Assembly (NCBI RefSeq): GCF_003602275.1
Contig: NZ_QZVT01000018.1
Location: forward strand, 1-32,242
Reading direction: 5' to 3'
Origin: Arthrobacter cheniae
GTDB taxonomy: Bacteria > Actinomycetota > Actinomycetes > Actinomycetales > Micrococcaceae
DNA: 32,242 bases
The notes under the pieces are model-generated. The model did not search any database, was not told the origin of the DNA, and saw only the letters and a program-made list of their open reading frames with translations. Shown piece after piece: positions 7,899 through 14,998 of this stretch. Within the stretch, counting starts at the first letter, position 1, and every line of letters begins with the position of its first letter. The position numbers and the translations under genes are program-made.

Positions 7899-8120
7899 GA
7901 TGAAGCCATTCGACGTACTCGGATCCGGGCCAGCGTCTTAACCCGAACCTCAAAACAGCAGACTAACAAAACACACCAAACCGGCGGCAACTATGACCGC
8001 AACTGTGTCCACGACGGAGTCGACGAACGGCTACGGGCAACCCAGTGTGCCGGCACGTCCGCGAGTCCTGTTCAGACAGTGGAGGGGGCTGGTGCAGAGG
8101 TAGGGATGGAGGAGAGGCAG

Positions 8121-8164
8121 GGGCAGGGGCCGGGTTGATGCACCGAAAACACCGGCCCCTGCCC
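8121..8164. repeat. 13-bp perfect GC-rich inverted repeat
   Basis: GGGCAGGGGCCGG (8121-8133) is perfectly complementary to CCGGCCCCTGCCC (8152-8164) across 18 bases. No T-run follows on either strand. It lies some 365 bases downstream of the nearest leftward gene end, too far for an ordinary terminator. Confidence 0.7.
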
Positions 8165-8168
8165 GAGA

Positions 8169-8208
8169 GGCTTAAGTATCGGCCGGCTGCTTGACCGACT
8201 ACTAAGCC
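8169..8208. repeat. Second inverted repeat, GGCTTAAGTA / TACTAAGCC
   Basis: GGCTTAAGTA (8169-8178) pairs with TACTAAGCC (8200-8208) with one bulged base, starting five bases after the GC-rich hairpin. The two stems in tandem resemble a structured leader or small RNA more than a single terminator. Confidence 0.5.
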
Positions 8209-8529
8209 TACTGACCAGTTGATCATGGTATGGGAGGGGAAGGTCAAGACTTGAAGGCAATGTACTTCGTTCCGCTGGCAGGAATTCAAAGCTCTTCAGT
8301 CGTTCAGATGCTGCGTGAGAACGCCGGCTATGCTCTCTGTCGTTGATGAGGTGTATTCCGCCAGTTGGCGTACAGAACGGTTGAGTCCCGGCAGAACCTG
8401 AGGTGCGTCTATATCGGTGAAGCCGGTCCGCAACTTTTCCAGGCACCGCACCGAACTGCAGGATCGGTTCAAGCGTCATTAGGCTGCAGAGACCCTCCTC
8501 GCGGGAAGGTAGGCGCCTGATGGGCCGTG

Positions 8530-8871
8530 TTACCCGCGGCGGAACAGCCAGTCGAGCGCGATCGGTTCTGATGTGAAGTAACGGGTCGGGGTAGGAGCCC
8601 GGTAGGAGAAAGCCGCGAGCATTTCATCCATCGGGCGTTCCCCAACAACTGCGACCCTCGAAAAACCCCGGTACGCGATCATTCCTGCTCGGGCCCCGAT
8701 GGACACAGAGGCTATACCGGTGATGTGCACGAGCAGGGGCGCAGGTCTTGGCCCTGGCAGCGTCGACAGAGCTAATGCTGCTTCCACCGCATCTGCGTAC
8801 GTGATGCGAGCTCCCGGAAGCCATCGCAGGCGGAGGAAGCCCTTCTCATAGGAGGTTTCAAACAAGCTCAC
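8530..8871 (-). CDS. STAS/SpoIIAA-like protein, copy 3 (DUF7793-type)
   Basis: The shortest of the three family members (113 residues). It keeps the full signature: LRLRWLPGARIT near the N-terminus, VVGERPMDEMLAAF in the middle and PTRYFTSEPIALDWLFRRG at the very C-terminus. The GTG start has GAGGAGG four bases upstream, a strong site. It stands alone, with gene-free DNA on both sides. Being minimal, it defines the core domain; copies at 2162 and 5515 carry extra N- or C-terminal parts. An anti-sigma-antagonist-like role is suggested by the fold analogy only. Confidence 0.82.
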   Translation of the reverse strand: MSLFETSYEKGFLRLRWLPGARITYADAVEAALALSTLPGPRPAPLLVHITGIASVSIGARAGMIAYRGFSRVAVVGERPMDEMLAAFSYRAPTPTRYFTSEPIALDWLFRRG

Positions 8872-9119
8872 TCTGCCTCCTCATCCCGAACGATGTGCCG
8901 CACTGTCCCACCTGATGAGAGAACATCCGATTGTGTAGTTGTGATGAAGCCTGCCCTTTCAGGTAAAGCGCTTTCTTTGGTGTGGCTGCTTTGCCTGGTC
9001 TGGGCTGACGAGTTTTAACCTAGCTCAATCCGTCTTGGGAAGAAGCGAGTTCTAAACGGACTCGATACGCTTCCTGCTTGAAGTTGATGGCAGCGCGATC
9101 GTGGATCCGAGAAGGCTAA

Positions 9120-9164
9120 CCCCGGCACTACCATGTTCTCGAATGAGATCGGGTGGTGCCGGGG
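9120..9164 (-). terminator. Terminator of the CsbD gene
   Basis: CCCCGGCACTACC (9120-9132) pairs with GGTGGTGCCGGGG (9152-9164) over 13 positions with one G-T pair. It lies 48 bases downstream of the CsbD stop on the minus strand. The rest of 8872-9119 shows no gene. Confidence 0.7.
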
Positions 9165-9212
9165 CTCTTTGGTCCTGACTGGGCGGTTAGGGCGCCGCCA
9201 CAAGGGGGCGCT

Positions 9213-9386
9213 TTACTTTTTGAAGGCGTCCTTGATGTTTTCGCCGGCTCCCTTGAGGCTGGCCTTGGACTGGTCGGCTTGTCCTTCAGCTTTCAGGCTC
9301 TCGTCATTAGTGGCGTTGCCGTGGCCTTCCTTGACCTTGCCAGCCAGCTTCTCGGCTGCGTTCTTGATCTTGTCGTCCAAACCCAT
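9213..9386 (-). CDS. CsbD-family stress protein
   Basis: A 57-residue protein beginning MGLDDKIKNAAEKLAGKVKE, the typical start of CsbD proteins, small Lys/Ala/Glu/Asp-rich proteins made in general stress. The sequence continues with GHGNATNDESLKAEGQADQS and ends with NIKDAFKK. The ATG has a perfect AAGGAG site seven bases upstream. It lies 110 bases downstream of the Asp23/AmaP gene group on the same strand and has its own terminator. In related bacteria CsbD belongs to sigma-B-type regulons, which fits the stress character of the neighbourhood. Confidence 0.93.
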   Translation of the reverse strand: MGLDDKIKNAAEKLAGKVKEGHGNATNDESLKAEGQADQSKASLKGAGENIKDAFKK

Positions 9387-9496
9387 GGCGATCTCCTTCT
9401 CTTTAGTGATCGTGCAACCGGTTGGTCACCCGAATCCTAATAATGCTCATAGCTAGTCCCGACCGTACGCACCTCAAGTAGGTGTCTTGGCGGCCG

Positions 9497-10117
9497 TTAC
9501 AGGACTGCGGTTTTGTCGCGACTCCGACGGTTGGTCACATTCACGAGGACCGCGGTTTTGCGTAGCGGTGTTTCCAGTGCGGTCTCGAGGTTCGGGGTGA
9601 CTGTTGCATGGATCTGATCAATGATGCTGCGCACATCGGCTCGCGGGTCGACTTTCACGTCGAGGTTCAGCTCCGGCTGGGATGCGCTCCCTCGTAGCAG
9701 GGCTGTTGCCGTGTTCACGCCGGAGATGCGTTGAACGTCGGCTTCGACTGCGTCGGATATGACGTGTGGTTCGCAGTTCGTCTGCCCGTCCACGGCATCG
9801 TCGGTGTGCAGGCGGAAGGTGCGGGCCTGATTACGTTTGGGTACCTGCGCGAGCAGCCACCCCAAGGCCAGAAGACCGACGAGGACACCAAGGGCAGCGA
9901 CGATCACTGCGGCAAGAGGTGTCGCGAAGATGTCCTGGAAGCCTCCGGGTAGGGCCCGATCGCTGGGGTCCGCGGGTTGCACACCAACGCCTGTTGCTGC
10001 AGCGATGCCGAGCGCAGCCCCGGATGCCAGCAAGATGCAGGAGATACCAAGGAGCAAGGACACCAGACCGATGATGGCCAACCACGTCCGGTTGAGCTTG
10101 CCTGCGGTTTCCCTCAT
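9497..10117 (-). CDS. amaP: Alkaline shock response membrane anchor protein AmaP
   Basis: A 206-residue protein with two membrane helices (about 12-38 and 68-90) and a cytosolic C-terminal domain (about 115-195) with the pattern ADVQRISGVNTATALLRGSA, LNLDVKVDPRADV typical of AmaP, the anchor that holds Asp23 at the membrane in Firmicutes. It is the last gene of the leftward Asp23 group. The loop between the helices is unusually long (about 30 residues). The ATG has AAAGGA eight bases upstream. A gap of 127 bases separates it from the DUF6286 gene, so an internal promoter is possible. Confidence 0.85.
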   Translation of the reverse strand: MRETAGKLNRTWLAIIGLVSLLLGISCILLASGAALGIAAATGVGVQPADPSDRALPGGFQDIFATPLAAVIVAALGVLVGLLALGWLLAQVPKRNQARTFRLHTDDAVDGQTNCEPHVISDAVEADVQRISGVNTATALLRGSASQPELNLDVKVDPRADVRSIIDQIHATVTPNLETALETPLRKTAVLVNVTNRRSRDKTAVL

Positions 10118-10244
10118 CGGACAGTCCTTTCATACAGTGCGGTCGATGCGTGGCACCCAAGGGTCAGCATGCTCGGTGCTTGCGTCTGTTCTGATGCGCC
10201 GGGCCGGACGCAGGCCTGCCCAGGGGCTGGTTGTGGTGCGTGGG

Positions 10245-10811
10245 TCATGGGGTGGTCCTGACCCGTACCGTGACCCGCGGTGCTGGGTCGACGCCGATCT
10301 GGTCGAACTTTCGTTCCAGGGAGCTTTGCAGCTTCCCTTTGAGCTCGGGCGCATCGTGCAAGGGGGTCCGCACATCGGCTGTGACTTTCCGGGCTGTCGC
10401 GGAGACGGACGCGGAATCAACCCCGTCAGCCTGGTCAAGGTGCGTACTGGCTATTTTCGCCAGCCCGCGGCGGCTTATGACCGTCTCAGAGGAGCGTGAA
10501 TCGGCTCCCTCAGGGTCACGCAACCGTAGGGTTGTATGTTTGCCGGGCAGGATAGCGGCCAAAAACAGGATCAATCCCACGACAGTGAGGATCACCGCAG
10601 CCGTCCATACGGCAGGGCTTGCCCAGGTGAGAGCTGAGAGCGATTGACGGATGGGTGCCAGGAAGCTCGGCCACACACCGTTGATCAGCCGGCTGATGCC
10701 AATCCACGCTCCCGTGACCGCCAAAGCCAGCAGGATCAGGGAGGTGATGGTCGCCGGGACGGTGCGGCTGGAGCGCCGGCGAAGCGGTTGCGAACGTGCA
10801 CTCGGGCTCAT
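10245..10811 (-). CDS. DUF6286-type membrane protein of the Asp23 operon
   Basis: A 188-residue protein with a basic N-terminus (RSQPLRRRSSR), two membrane helices (about 20-45 and 66-88) and a cytosolic C-terminal domain (about 107-188) with segments VISRRGLAKIASTHLDQADG and DVRTPLHDAPELKGKLQ. Proteins of this layout sit between Asp23 and AmaP in actinobacterial alkaline-shock operons. Its ATG overlaps the stop of the upstream Asp23 gene (ATGA), so translation is probably coupled. The role is inferred from position: a second membrane partner of the Asp23 layer. Confidence 0.82.
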   Translation of the reverse strand: MSPSARSQPLRRRSSRTVPATITSLILLALAVTGAWIGISRLINGVWPSFLAPIRQSLSALTWASPAVWTAAVILTVVGLILFLAAILPGKHTTLRLRDPEGADSRSSETVISRRGLAKIASTHLDQADGVDSASVSATARKVTADVRTPLHDAPELKGKLQSSLERKFDQIGVDPAPRVTVRVRTTP

Positions 10812-11275
10812 AGGAGCTCCCTTCGACCATTAGTGTTCGTATCGCCGGTCTTTGTGTCACTGACCAGGGCATCGACGTCGATGTCGACCTGCCGCACGTC
10901 TATTCCGCACCGCGCGCTGACTTGGGTGCGGATCTGCTCGCTCAAGCGCTCCGTCGTGGCCCGTAAGGGTGCCGGGTACCGAATCCCGGCGCGCACATGG
11001 ATGGACGCAGTCAGGCCATGGAGCTCGACCTTCACCCTGGGGCGGGTGTCTTCATCATCGTGGGCACCGATGCCAAGGAAACCGCCCGCGGTCCCGTGAA
11101 CTCCAGGAGTCTCCAGAGCGACCTGACCGGCGATCTTCTCGATCGCTTTCTCCGAAATAGTCAGCCGACCACGATCAGCTGCATCAACTGCGTCAGCTGA
11201 CAGAGGTGGATGCAGGGATGACTGCGGTGTTATCTGGTGTGGTGGCTGTGGCGGGAGTTGGGGTGGTGATGTCAT
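10808..11275 (-). CDS. Asp23/Gls24 family envelope stress protein, second copy of operon
   Basis: A 155-residue Asp23-family protein. Residues 1-25 are Pro/Gln/Ser-rich; the domain begins near RGRLTISEKAIEKIAGQVAL and continues with ETPGVHGTAGG and a C-terminal strand RQVDIDVDALV. Asp23 proteins form a cytosolic layer under the membrane and respond to alkaline or envelope stress. The ATG overlaps the stop of the DUF2273-like gene by ATGA, and its own stop overlaps the next start the same way. A longer frame extends upstream to 11686 but would swallow the DUF2273-like gene and has no ribosome site, so it is rejected. Confidence 0.88.
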   Translation of the reverse strand: MTSPPQLPPQPPHQITPQSSLHPPLSADAVDAADRGRLTISEKAIEKIAGQVALETPGVHGTAGGFLGIGAHDDEDTRPRVKVELHGLTASIHVRAGIRYPAPLRATTERLSEQIRTQVSARCGIDVRQVDIDVDALVSDTKTGDTNTNGRRELL

Positions 11276-11454
11276 CGGCGGGTACTTGAACGTCCGGTCA
11301 GGGCGCCCAAATCGATTTTGCCGTCGATGACACGGGCGACGAGGAGTCCGAGGGCGCCAAATACGGCGACAGTCAGGAACTCCCCGAATCCGCCGAACGC
11401 GGCGGCCCATCCCAGGACGAGACCGGCCAACAGGCCCATAGCTGTCGTACTCAT
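11272..11454 (-). CDS. DUF2273-like small membrane protein
   Basis: A 60-residue protein with two glycine-rich membrane helices (LLAGLVLGWAAAFGGFG and FLTVAVFGALGLLVARVI) and a basic tail GRSSTRR. Small DUF2273 proteins lie next to Asp23 genes in many Gram-positive genomes. AAAGG is present nine bases before the ATG. It is coupled to the downstream Asp23 gene by an ATGA overlap. It is separated from the upstream Asp23 gene by 270 bases containing a hairpin. Confidence 0.85.
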   Translation of the reverse strand: MSTTAMGLLAGLVLGWAAAFGGFGEFLTVAVFGALGLLVARVIDGKIDLGALTGRSSTRR

Positions 11455-11553
11455 AATAGGTGCCTTTCATAGAACAAACGTAGGAACAACGGGTACGGAT
11501 AAAACTGGTCGAAACGAGTGTTGGGAGCGTGTGGGTGAGAGGGGCCCGCTGCT

Positions 11554-11584
11554 GAGGCTGATCGGGAAACTCCCCACCAGCCTC
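11554..11584. repeat. Symmetric hairpin inside the Asp23 operon
   Basis: GAGGCTG (11554-11560) pairs with CAGCCTC (11578-11584), and inside it GGGA (11564-11567) pairs with TCCC (11571-11574), with 3-base symmetric internal loops. It lies between the first Asp23 stop (11725) and the DUF2273-like start (11454). It could be a partial terminator or processing site that sets different expression of the two parts of the operon. Confidence 0.5.
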
Positions 11585-11724
11585 AACAAACACGCTGTGC
11601 CTTGCCTCTCCTTGGATAACCTCACGTACATCCAGAGGGCATCCGTGGGCCCTGGCAGTCAGTGCCGGGTGTATAGCCGGGTGCATATAGGGAGAAGGCG
11701 CCCGGATGGTGCGAAGCGAAGGTG

Positions 11725-12246
11725 TTACTGGAGTTCGCTGCGACCGGGATCGTTGGTTTCCTTCTGGTCGTCCTCGGGCAGGTGCACGTCGGTGACGTTG
11801 ATGTTCACTTCGATGACCTCGAGGCCGGTTGCTTCCTGGACGGACTCGATGACGTTGCGGCGGATCATCTTGCTGATATCAACGATCGATGCGCCGTACT
11901 CCACGACGATCGTCAGGTCGACTGCGGTCTGGCGTTCGCCCTTTTCGACGCTGACGCCGCCGCTGACGTTGGTCTGCGACCCTGGGATCCGCCCGGAAAG
12001 GCTGCTGAACGCCCGATGTCCCGCACTGCCCATTGCATACACGCCTGGTACTTCGCGGGTAGCGATGCCGGCGATTTTCTGGACCACGGTCTCGGCGATG
12101 GTGGTGTTGCCCTGCTCGGTCTGCAGCGGACCCACCGGGCGGATCTGCTCTACGGCCGTGGACTGCTGGGCTGCCTGACGCTTTTGCTCCTCACCGGTAG
12201 CTGGGACGGCGGCCGCGTGGGAAGCTGTGCTGCTGAAATCTGCCAT
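11725..12246 (-). CDS. Asp23/Gls24 family envelope stress protein, first gene of operon
   Basis: A 173-residue Asp23 protein. The domain covers about residues 45-160, with TTIAETVVQKIAGIATREVPGV-type helix (broken here: GNTTIAETVVQKIAG, REVPGVYAMG), the strand TAVDLTIVVEYG and the C-terminal VIEVNINVTDVHLP. This is the closest to canonical Asp23 in the window. The N-terminal 40 residues are Ala/Gln/Glu-rich and probably disordered. The ATG has GAGGAG eleven bases upstream. It is the first gene of the leftward group and is divergent from the ECF sigma operon across a 386-base region, so shared control is plausible. Confidence 0.92.
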   Translation of the reverse strand: MADFSSTASHAAAVPATGEEQKRQAAQQSTAVEQIRPVGPLQTEQGNTTIAETVVQKIAGIATREVPGVYAMGSAGHRAFSSLSGRIPGSQTNVSGGVSVEKGERQTAVDLTIVVEYGASIVDISKMIRRNVIESVQEATGLEVIEVNINVTDVHLPEDDQKETNDPGRSELQ

Positions 12247-12632
12247 GTGAGTGCTATCTCCTCATAAGAATTTGGTTGCGTACACAGGTAAAGACGCTGC
12301 GCAGCCGCAATCGTCACGCCATAGTCGCAACTATTTTCATGACACCGTTCCGCGCGGCACAGAAAGCCCTGCCCTCGGGGCGTTGTTCGGCGGTCTTCAA
12401 ACCCTCCCGGTGTGAGTCCTGCTCGTGCGGCGGCTTACAGGGTGACTTGCGCAATGCCCCTCCCGATCGGGTCCCAGCCGACGCCGGCATGGGGTGTTTA
12501 TGAAGGGCTTCGACGGCAGAGGAGCAGACTCGCCTAGGCTAACTGCAGATCTCAGCCGCAACACTTCCAGAAGTTCAGTGCTCGGTTTGGAGCTAGTAGC
12601 TTGGAAGATTCAGACAAAAGGAGAGGGACCGA
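12247..12632. other. Divergent promoter region, Asp23 operon / ECF sigma operon
   Basis: 386 bases between the divergent starts at 12246 and 12633. No frame looks coding. Both promoters must lie here. I see no strong palindrome, and I cannot assign an ECF-type -35/-10 pair by eye. Confidence 0.45.
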
Positions 12633-13658
12633 GTGGATCAGGCAGAGCCCAACGACGGGCCCCGATCTCGCATGTCTACTCCTGGTGATGAGTCCGCACG
12701 CACCGGCGCTTCTGGGGCTACCGGTACCAAAACGGACGTCGATCATGTACTGCCGGCCCTTGCCTCAAAGGATCCGGACAAGTCCAACACCAAGCACGAA
12801 GCAGGCAGCGGCGGTGCCGGTCGGGACGGTGGCGGGGAACTGCTGGGTCCGGGGCTGGAGGATCTTCCCGTACCTGCATCTGGTACGCCGGGGTCGTTGA
12901 TCGGGTCCACGCCCGCGACCAGGGATAGTGTTCCGTCTAACCCAACAAATCCCACCGCTTCCACAGTCCCAATGATGGAGGCTGAAGGTTCCCCGAAGGC
13001 CGGAGCCCGCGGCTGGCAGGGAGGCCGGGGGGTGTCCCTGGATGACCTGGACGAGCTGACAATCGTCGCGCGCGCCCAAGACGGAGACCTGGAAGCCTTC
13101 AACTGGCTCATCACCGCCTACCAAGGAGGCGTGTATCGGCTGTGTCTGAGAATGCTCAACGATCGGACCGAGGCCGAGGACATCGTGCAGGAAACGTTCA
13201 TTACCGCGTGGCGGAGCCTGCCGAACCTCACTGTGCCCCAAGCATTCATCCCATGGCTGTACCGCACAGCGACCAACAAGTGCCTGGACGAATTACGACG
13301 CCGTCAACGCCGGCCCTCCGATCCGATTGCGGACCTTGACGCAGAAGAACTGTCCATGCCGTCTTCAGGGCAGGCCGGGGGAGGGGCCGGTCTGGGGAGA
13401 CGAGACTCGGTTGGTGGTGGGGCTGGCCTTGCCGTGGATCCTGCGCAGGAGGTCGAGAACCGGGCGCAGATACGAGCGCTGGCCGACCTTCTGCAATCCG
13501 TGCAACCGGGACTTCGGGCATGCTGGTTGCTGCGCGAGGTCCACGGCTTTTCCTATGGTGAGATTGCTGCGATTGTGCAGCTTCCCGAAAGTACAGTGCG
13601 TGGGCGCATAGCCCGGGCGAAACGATCGTTGGCAGAAGGGATGGAACCATGGCGCTAA
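12633..13658 (+). CDS. ECF-type RNA polymerase sigma factor with long N-terminal extension
   Basis: A 341-residue sigma-70-family factor. Region 2 is at about 155-225 (AFNWLITAYQGGVYRLCLRM, AEDIVQETFITAWRSLP, WLYRTATNKCLDELRRRQRR) and region 4 at about 276-335 (FSYGEIAAIVQLPESTVRGR). They are joined by a Gly-rich linker (about 235-270). The first 135 residues are low-complexity (Gly/Ser/Thr/Pro), far longer than normal for ECF factors. The GTG start has AAGGAGAG about eight bases upstream. The 3' end overlaps the start of the anti-sigma-like gene by ten bases, the usual layout of an ECF factor with its cognate anti-sigma factor. It probably controls the Asp23 operon and itself (inference). 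Confidence 0.9.
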   Translation: MDQAEPNDGPRSRMSTPGDESARTGASGATGTKTDVDHVLPALASKDPDKSNTKHEAGSGGAGRDGGGELLGPGLEDLPVPASGTPGSLIGSTPATRDSVPSNPTNPTASTVPMMEAEGSPKAGARGWQGGRGVSLDDLDELTIVARAQDGDLEAFNWLITAYQGGVYRLCLRMLNDRTEAEDIVQETFITAWRSLPNLTVPQAFIPWLYRTATNKCLDELRRRQRRPSDPIADLDAEELSMPSSGQAGGGAGLGRRDSVGGGAGLAVDPAQEVENRAQIRALADLLQSVQPGLRACWLLREVHGFSYGEIAAIVQLPESTVRGRIARAKRSLAEGMEPWR

Positions 13659-14275
13659 ATGAAGAACGTGTTCAGGGCGACCGTCCGCGTCTTGGCTGCG
13701 GCCGGGATCTTGATGAGCTGTGGGCATCCATCGATGATGCCCCCACAGCCCACGAGCTCATCTGCGAGGACTGCCGTCACGCCCGGTCCGCCCTCCAGCA
13801 CCTGGCTTCCGTGACGGAGTCGATGCGTGAACGCGACCGCGAGGACCCAGACCTGCAACCAGGACAACGCGTCAGGGAAGCGATCATGATGGTCGCCCGG
13901 GCAGAAATACGTAGGGGCCGACGCGCACCACTAACGACGACACCCTTGGGAACGATCGACATCAGCGAACAAGCCCTGACGTCCCTGATCCGCTTCGCGG
14001 CCTCGACCCTGCCCGGAGTCCATGCACGCCGCTGCACTGTTAGCACCGTCAGCACTGACGTCACGGCCAGCTCCCAGGGCTTCAAAATCGCTGCAACAGA
14101 TCCCGTCGACGTCGACGACGTCCGGATCACCCTTCAGGTCGCGCTAGCGTCCACGGTGAAGATCCCGGCCACGATGGTCCTGCTTCGGGAACGCGTCGGA
14201 ACCGTCGTTCAGGCTCAAACATCGATCACCATGAAGCAGATCAACATTGTTGTGGAGGACCTTTACGATGTCTGA
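13649..14275 (+). CDS. Zinc anti-sigma domain fused to an Asp23-like domain
   Basis: A 208-residue protein. Residues ~17-50 carry the zinc-binding anti-sigma (ZAS) motif His35-x3-Cys39-x2-Cys42 (AHELICEDC) with an extra Cys17 upstream. Residues ~98-205 are Asp23-like: LGTIDISEQALTSLIRFAAS, LPGVHARR, a strand DVRITLQVALAS and a C-terminal TMKQINIVVEDL. There is no membrane helix, unlike most anti-sigma factors. It overlaps the ECF sigma gene and the next gene, so the three are translationally coupled. The likely role is binding the upstream sigma factor, with release controlled by the Asp23 domain or by zinc/thiol chemistry. The role is inferred; the motif and overlap are seen directly. Confidence 0.82.
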   Translation: MALNEERVQGDRPRLGCGRDLDELWASIDDAPTAHELICEDCRHARSALQHLASVTESMRERDREDPDLQPGQRVREAIMMVARAEIRRGRRAPLTTTPLGTIDISEQALTSLIRFAASTLPGVHARRCTVSTVSTDVTASSQGFKIAATDPVDVDDVRITLQVALASTVKIPATMVLLRERVGTVVQAQTSITMKQINIVVEDLYDV

Positions 14276-14690
14276 GAAGCCCACCGAAACCCGCGTCGTC
14301 GATCTTGATCTCATCGCTGGCACTCTTCGAGCCGCCTTACTGGCCGAGCCCGGGCTGTTACGCCTGGAACCCACGATCCGCAGCACCCTCACACGACTGA
14401 AAGTCTCCTCGTCCAAAGCATTTCACCAGCGTCTCAGGCCTGCCAACGCCGACCCAACTGTTGCAAGCAGCGATGGGCTGATCCTTACCCTGACCGACGG
14501 GGTGCTCAACATGCAGATCGACATCGCCACCGACATCAGTCACCAAGCCTTGAACGTGGCCGAGAAGCTTCAGGTAGTAGCTGCGAAAGTCACCGAGCAA
14601 AGCGGCCTCACCATAGGAAAGATCGACCTCACCATCCTGTCCATCGAAGGTGCCGCCGAACGCACTGAAAACCCATCACCTATTCCGTAG
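14268..14690 (+). CDS. Divergent Asp23-like protein
   Basis: A 140-residue protein, third gene of the ECF operon. It has a distant Asp23-like layout: N-terminal helix DLDLIAGTLRAALLAEPG, central strands ILTLTDGVLNMQIDIATD, then QALNVAEKLQVVAAKVTEQ and a C-terminal strand KIDLTILSI. The ATG lies inside the end of the preceding gene (overlap 8 bases), with GGAGG nine bases upstream, so a longer frame from 14247 is not preferred. It has no membrane helix. It may pair with the Asp23 domain of the anti-sigma protein or join the Asp23 layer. Confidence 0.75.
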   Translation: MSEKPTETRVVDLDLIAGTLRAALLAEPGLLRLEPTIRSTLTRLKVSSSKAFHQRLRPANADPTVASSDGLILTLTDGVLNMQIDIATDISHQALNVAEKLQVVAAKVTEQSGLTIGKIDLTILSIEGAAERTENPSPIP

Positions 14691-14998
14691 ACAGCTACGC
14701 ACATCTTCCTACCCCCGACAGCCAGCTGAGTTGGAGTCTGAGCACCGCTCAATCAGCGAGCAGCGCACCCTCAGCAACAGGAGGCACACAGGGCAACCAA
14801 ACGCCCAAAACCCGCGGCTTGGTGAAGGATGGTGCATCGGGGAGTCACCACTCCTACGGTGATTGCGGTCCTCGTATGTTGTCTTGCTGATGTGTCATAC
14901 GCAGACTCTCTTCACGAAGAGATAGGCAGGTTTTCGATGAGCCTGAGGTGCTTAGTCTGGGTATTACGTTGCGGGGCGGGTGCTGACCGGGTAGTTGG
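14691..14998. other. Gene-free stretch with short palindrome
   Basis: 308 bases between the convergent ends of the ECF operon and the next sigma gene. TCTCTTC (14907-14913) and GAAGAGA (14916-14922) form a perfect 7-bp palindrome two bases apart. No clear terminator with T-run was seen for either gene. Confidence 0.4.

Larger units (their letters stand above)
7899..8529. other. Gene-free stretch with two hairpins
   Basis: 631 bases between two leftward genes with no convincing coding frame; the long minus-strand frame over 8072-8479 is Arg/Ser/Pro-rich and lacks a ribosome site. It contains two adjacent inverted repeats (8121-8164 and 8169-8208), described separately, and otherwise nothing recognised. 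It could encode a structured RNA or hold the PAS-ANTAR promoter. Confidence 0.5.

Noticed and set aside
8072..8479. 135-aa minus-strand frame in the gene-free stretch
   Set aside because: No ribosome site, Ser/Pro/Arg-rich, and it runs through two hairpins.
10808..11686. 292-aa version of the second Asp23 gene
   Set aside because: It would overlap the whole DUF2273-like gene; the ATGA overlap at 11272-11275 marks the real start.
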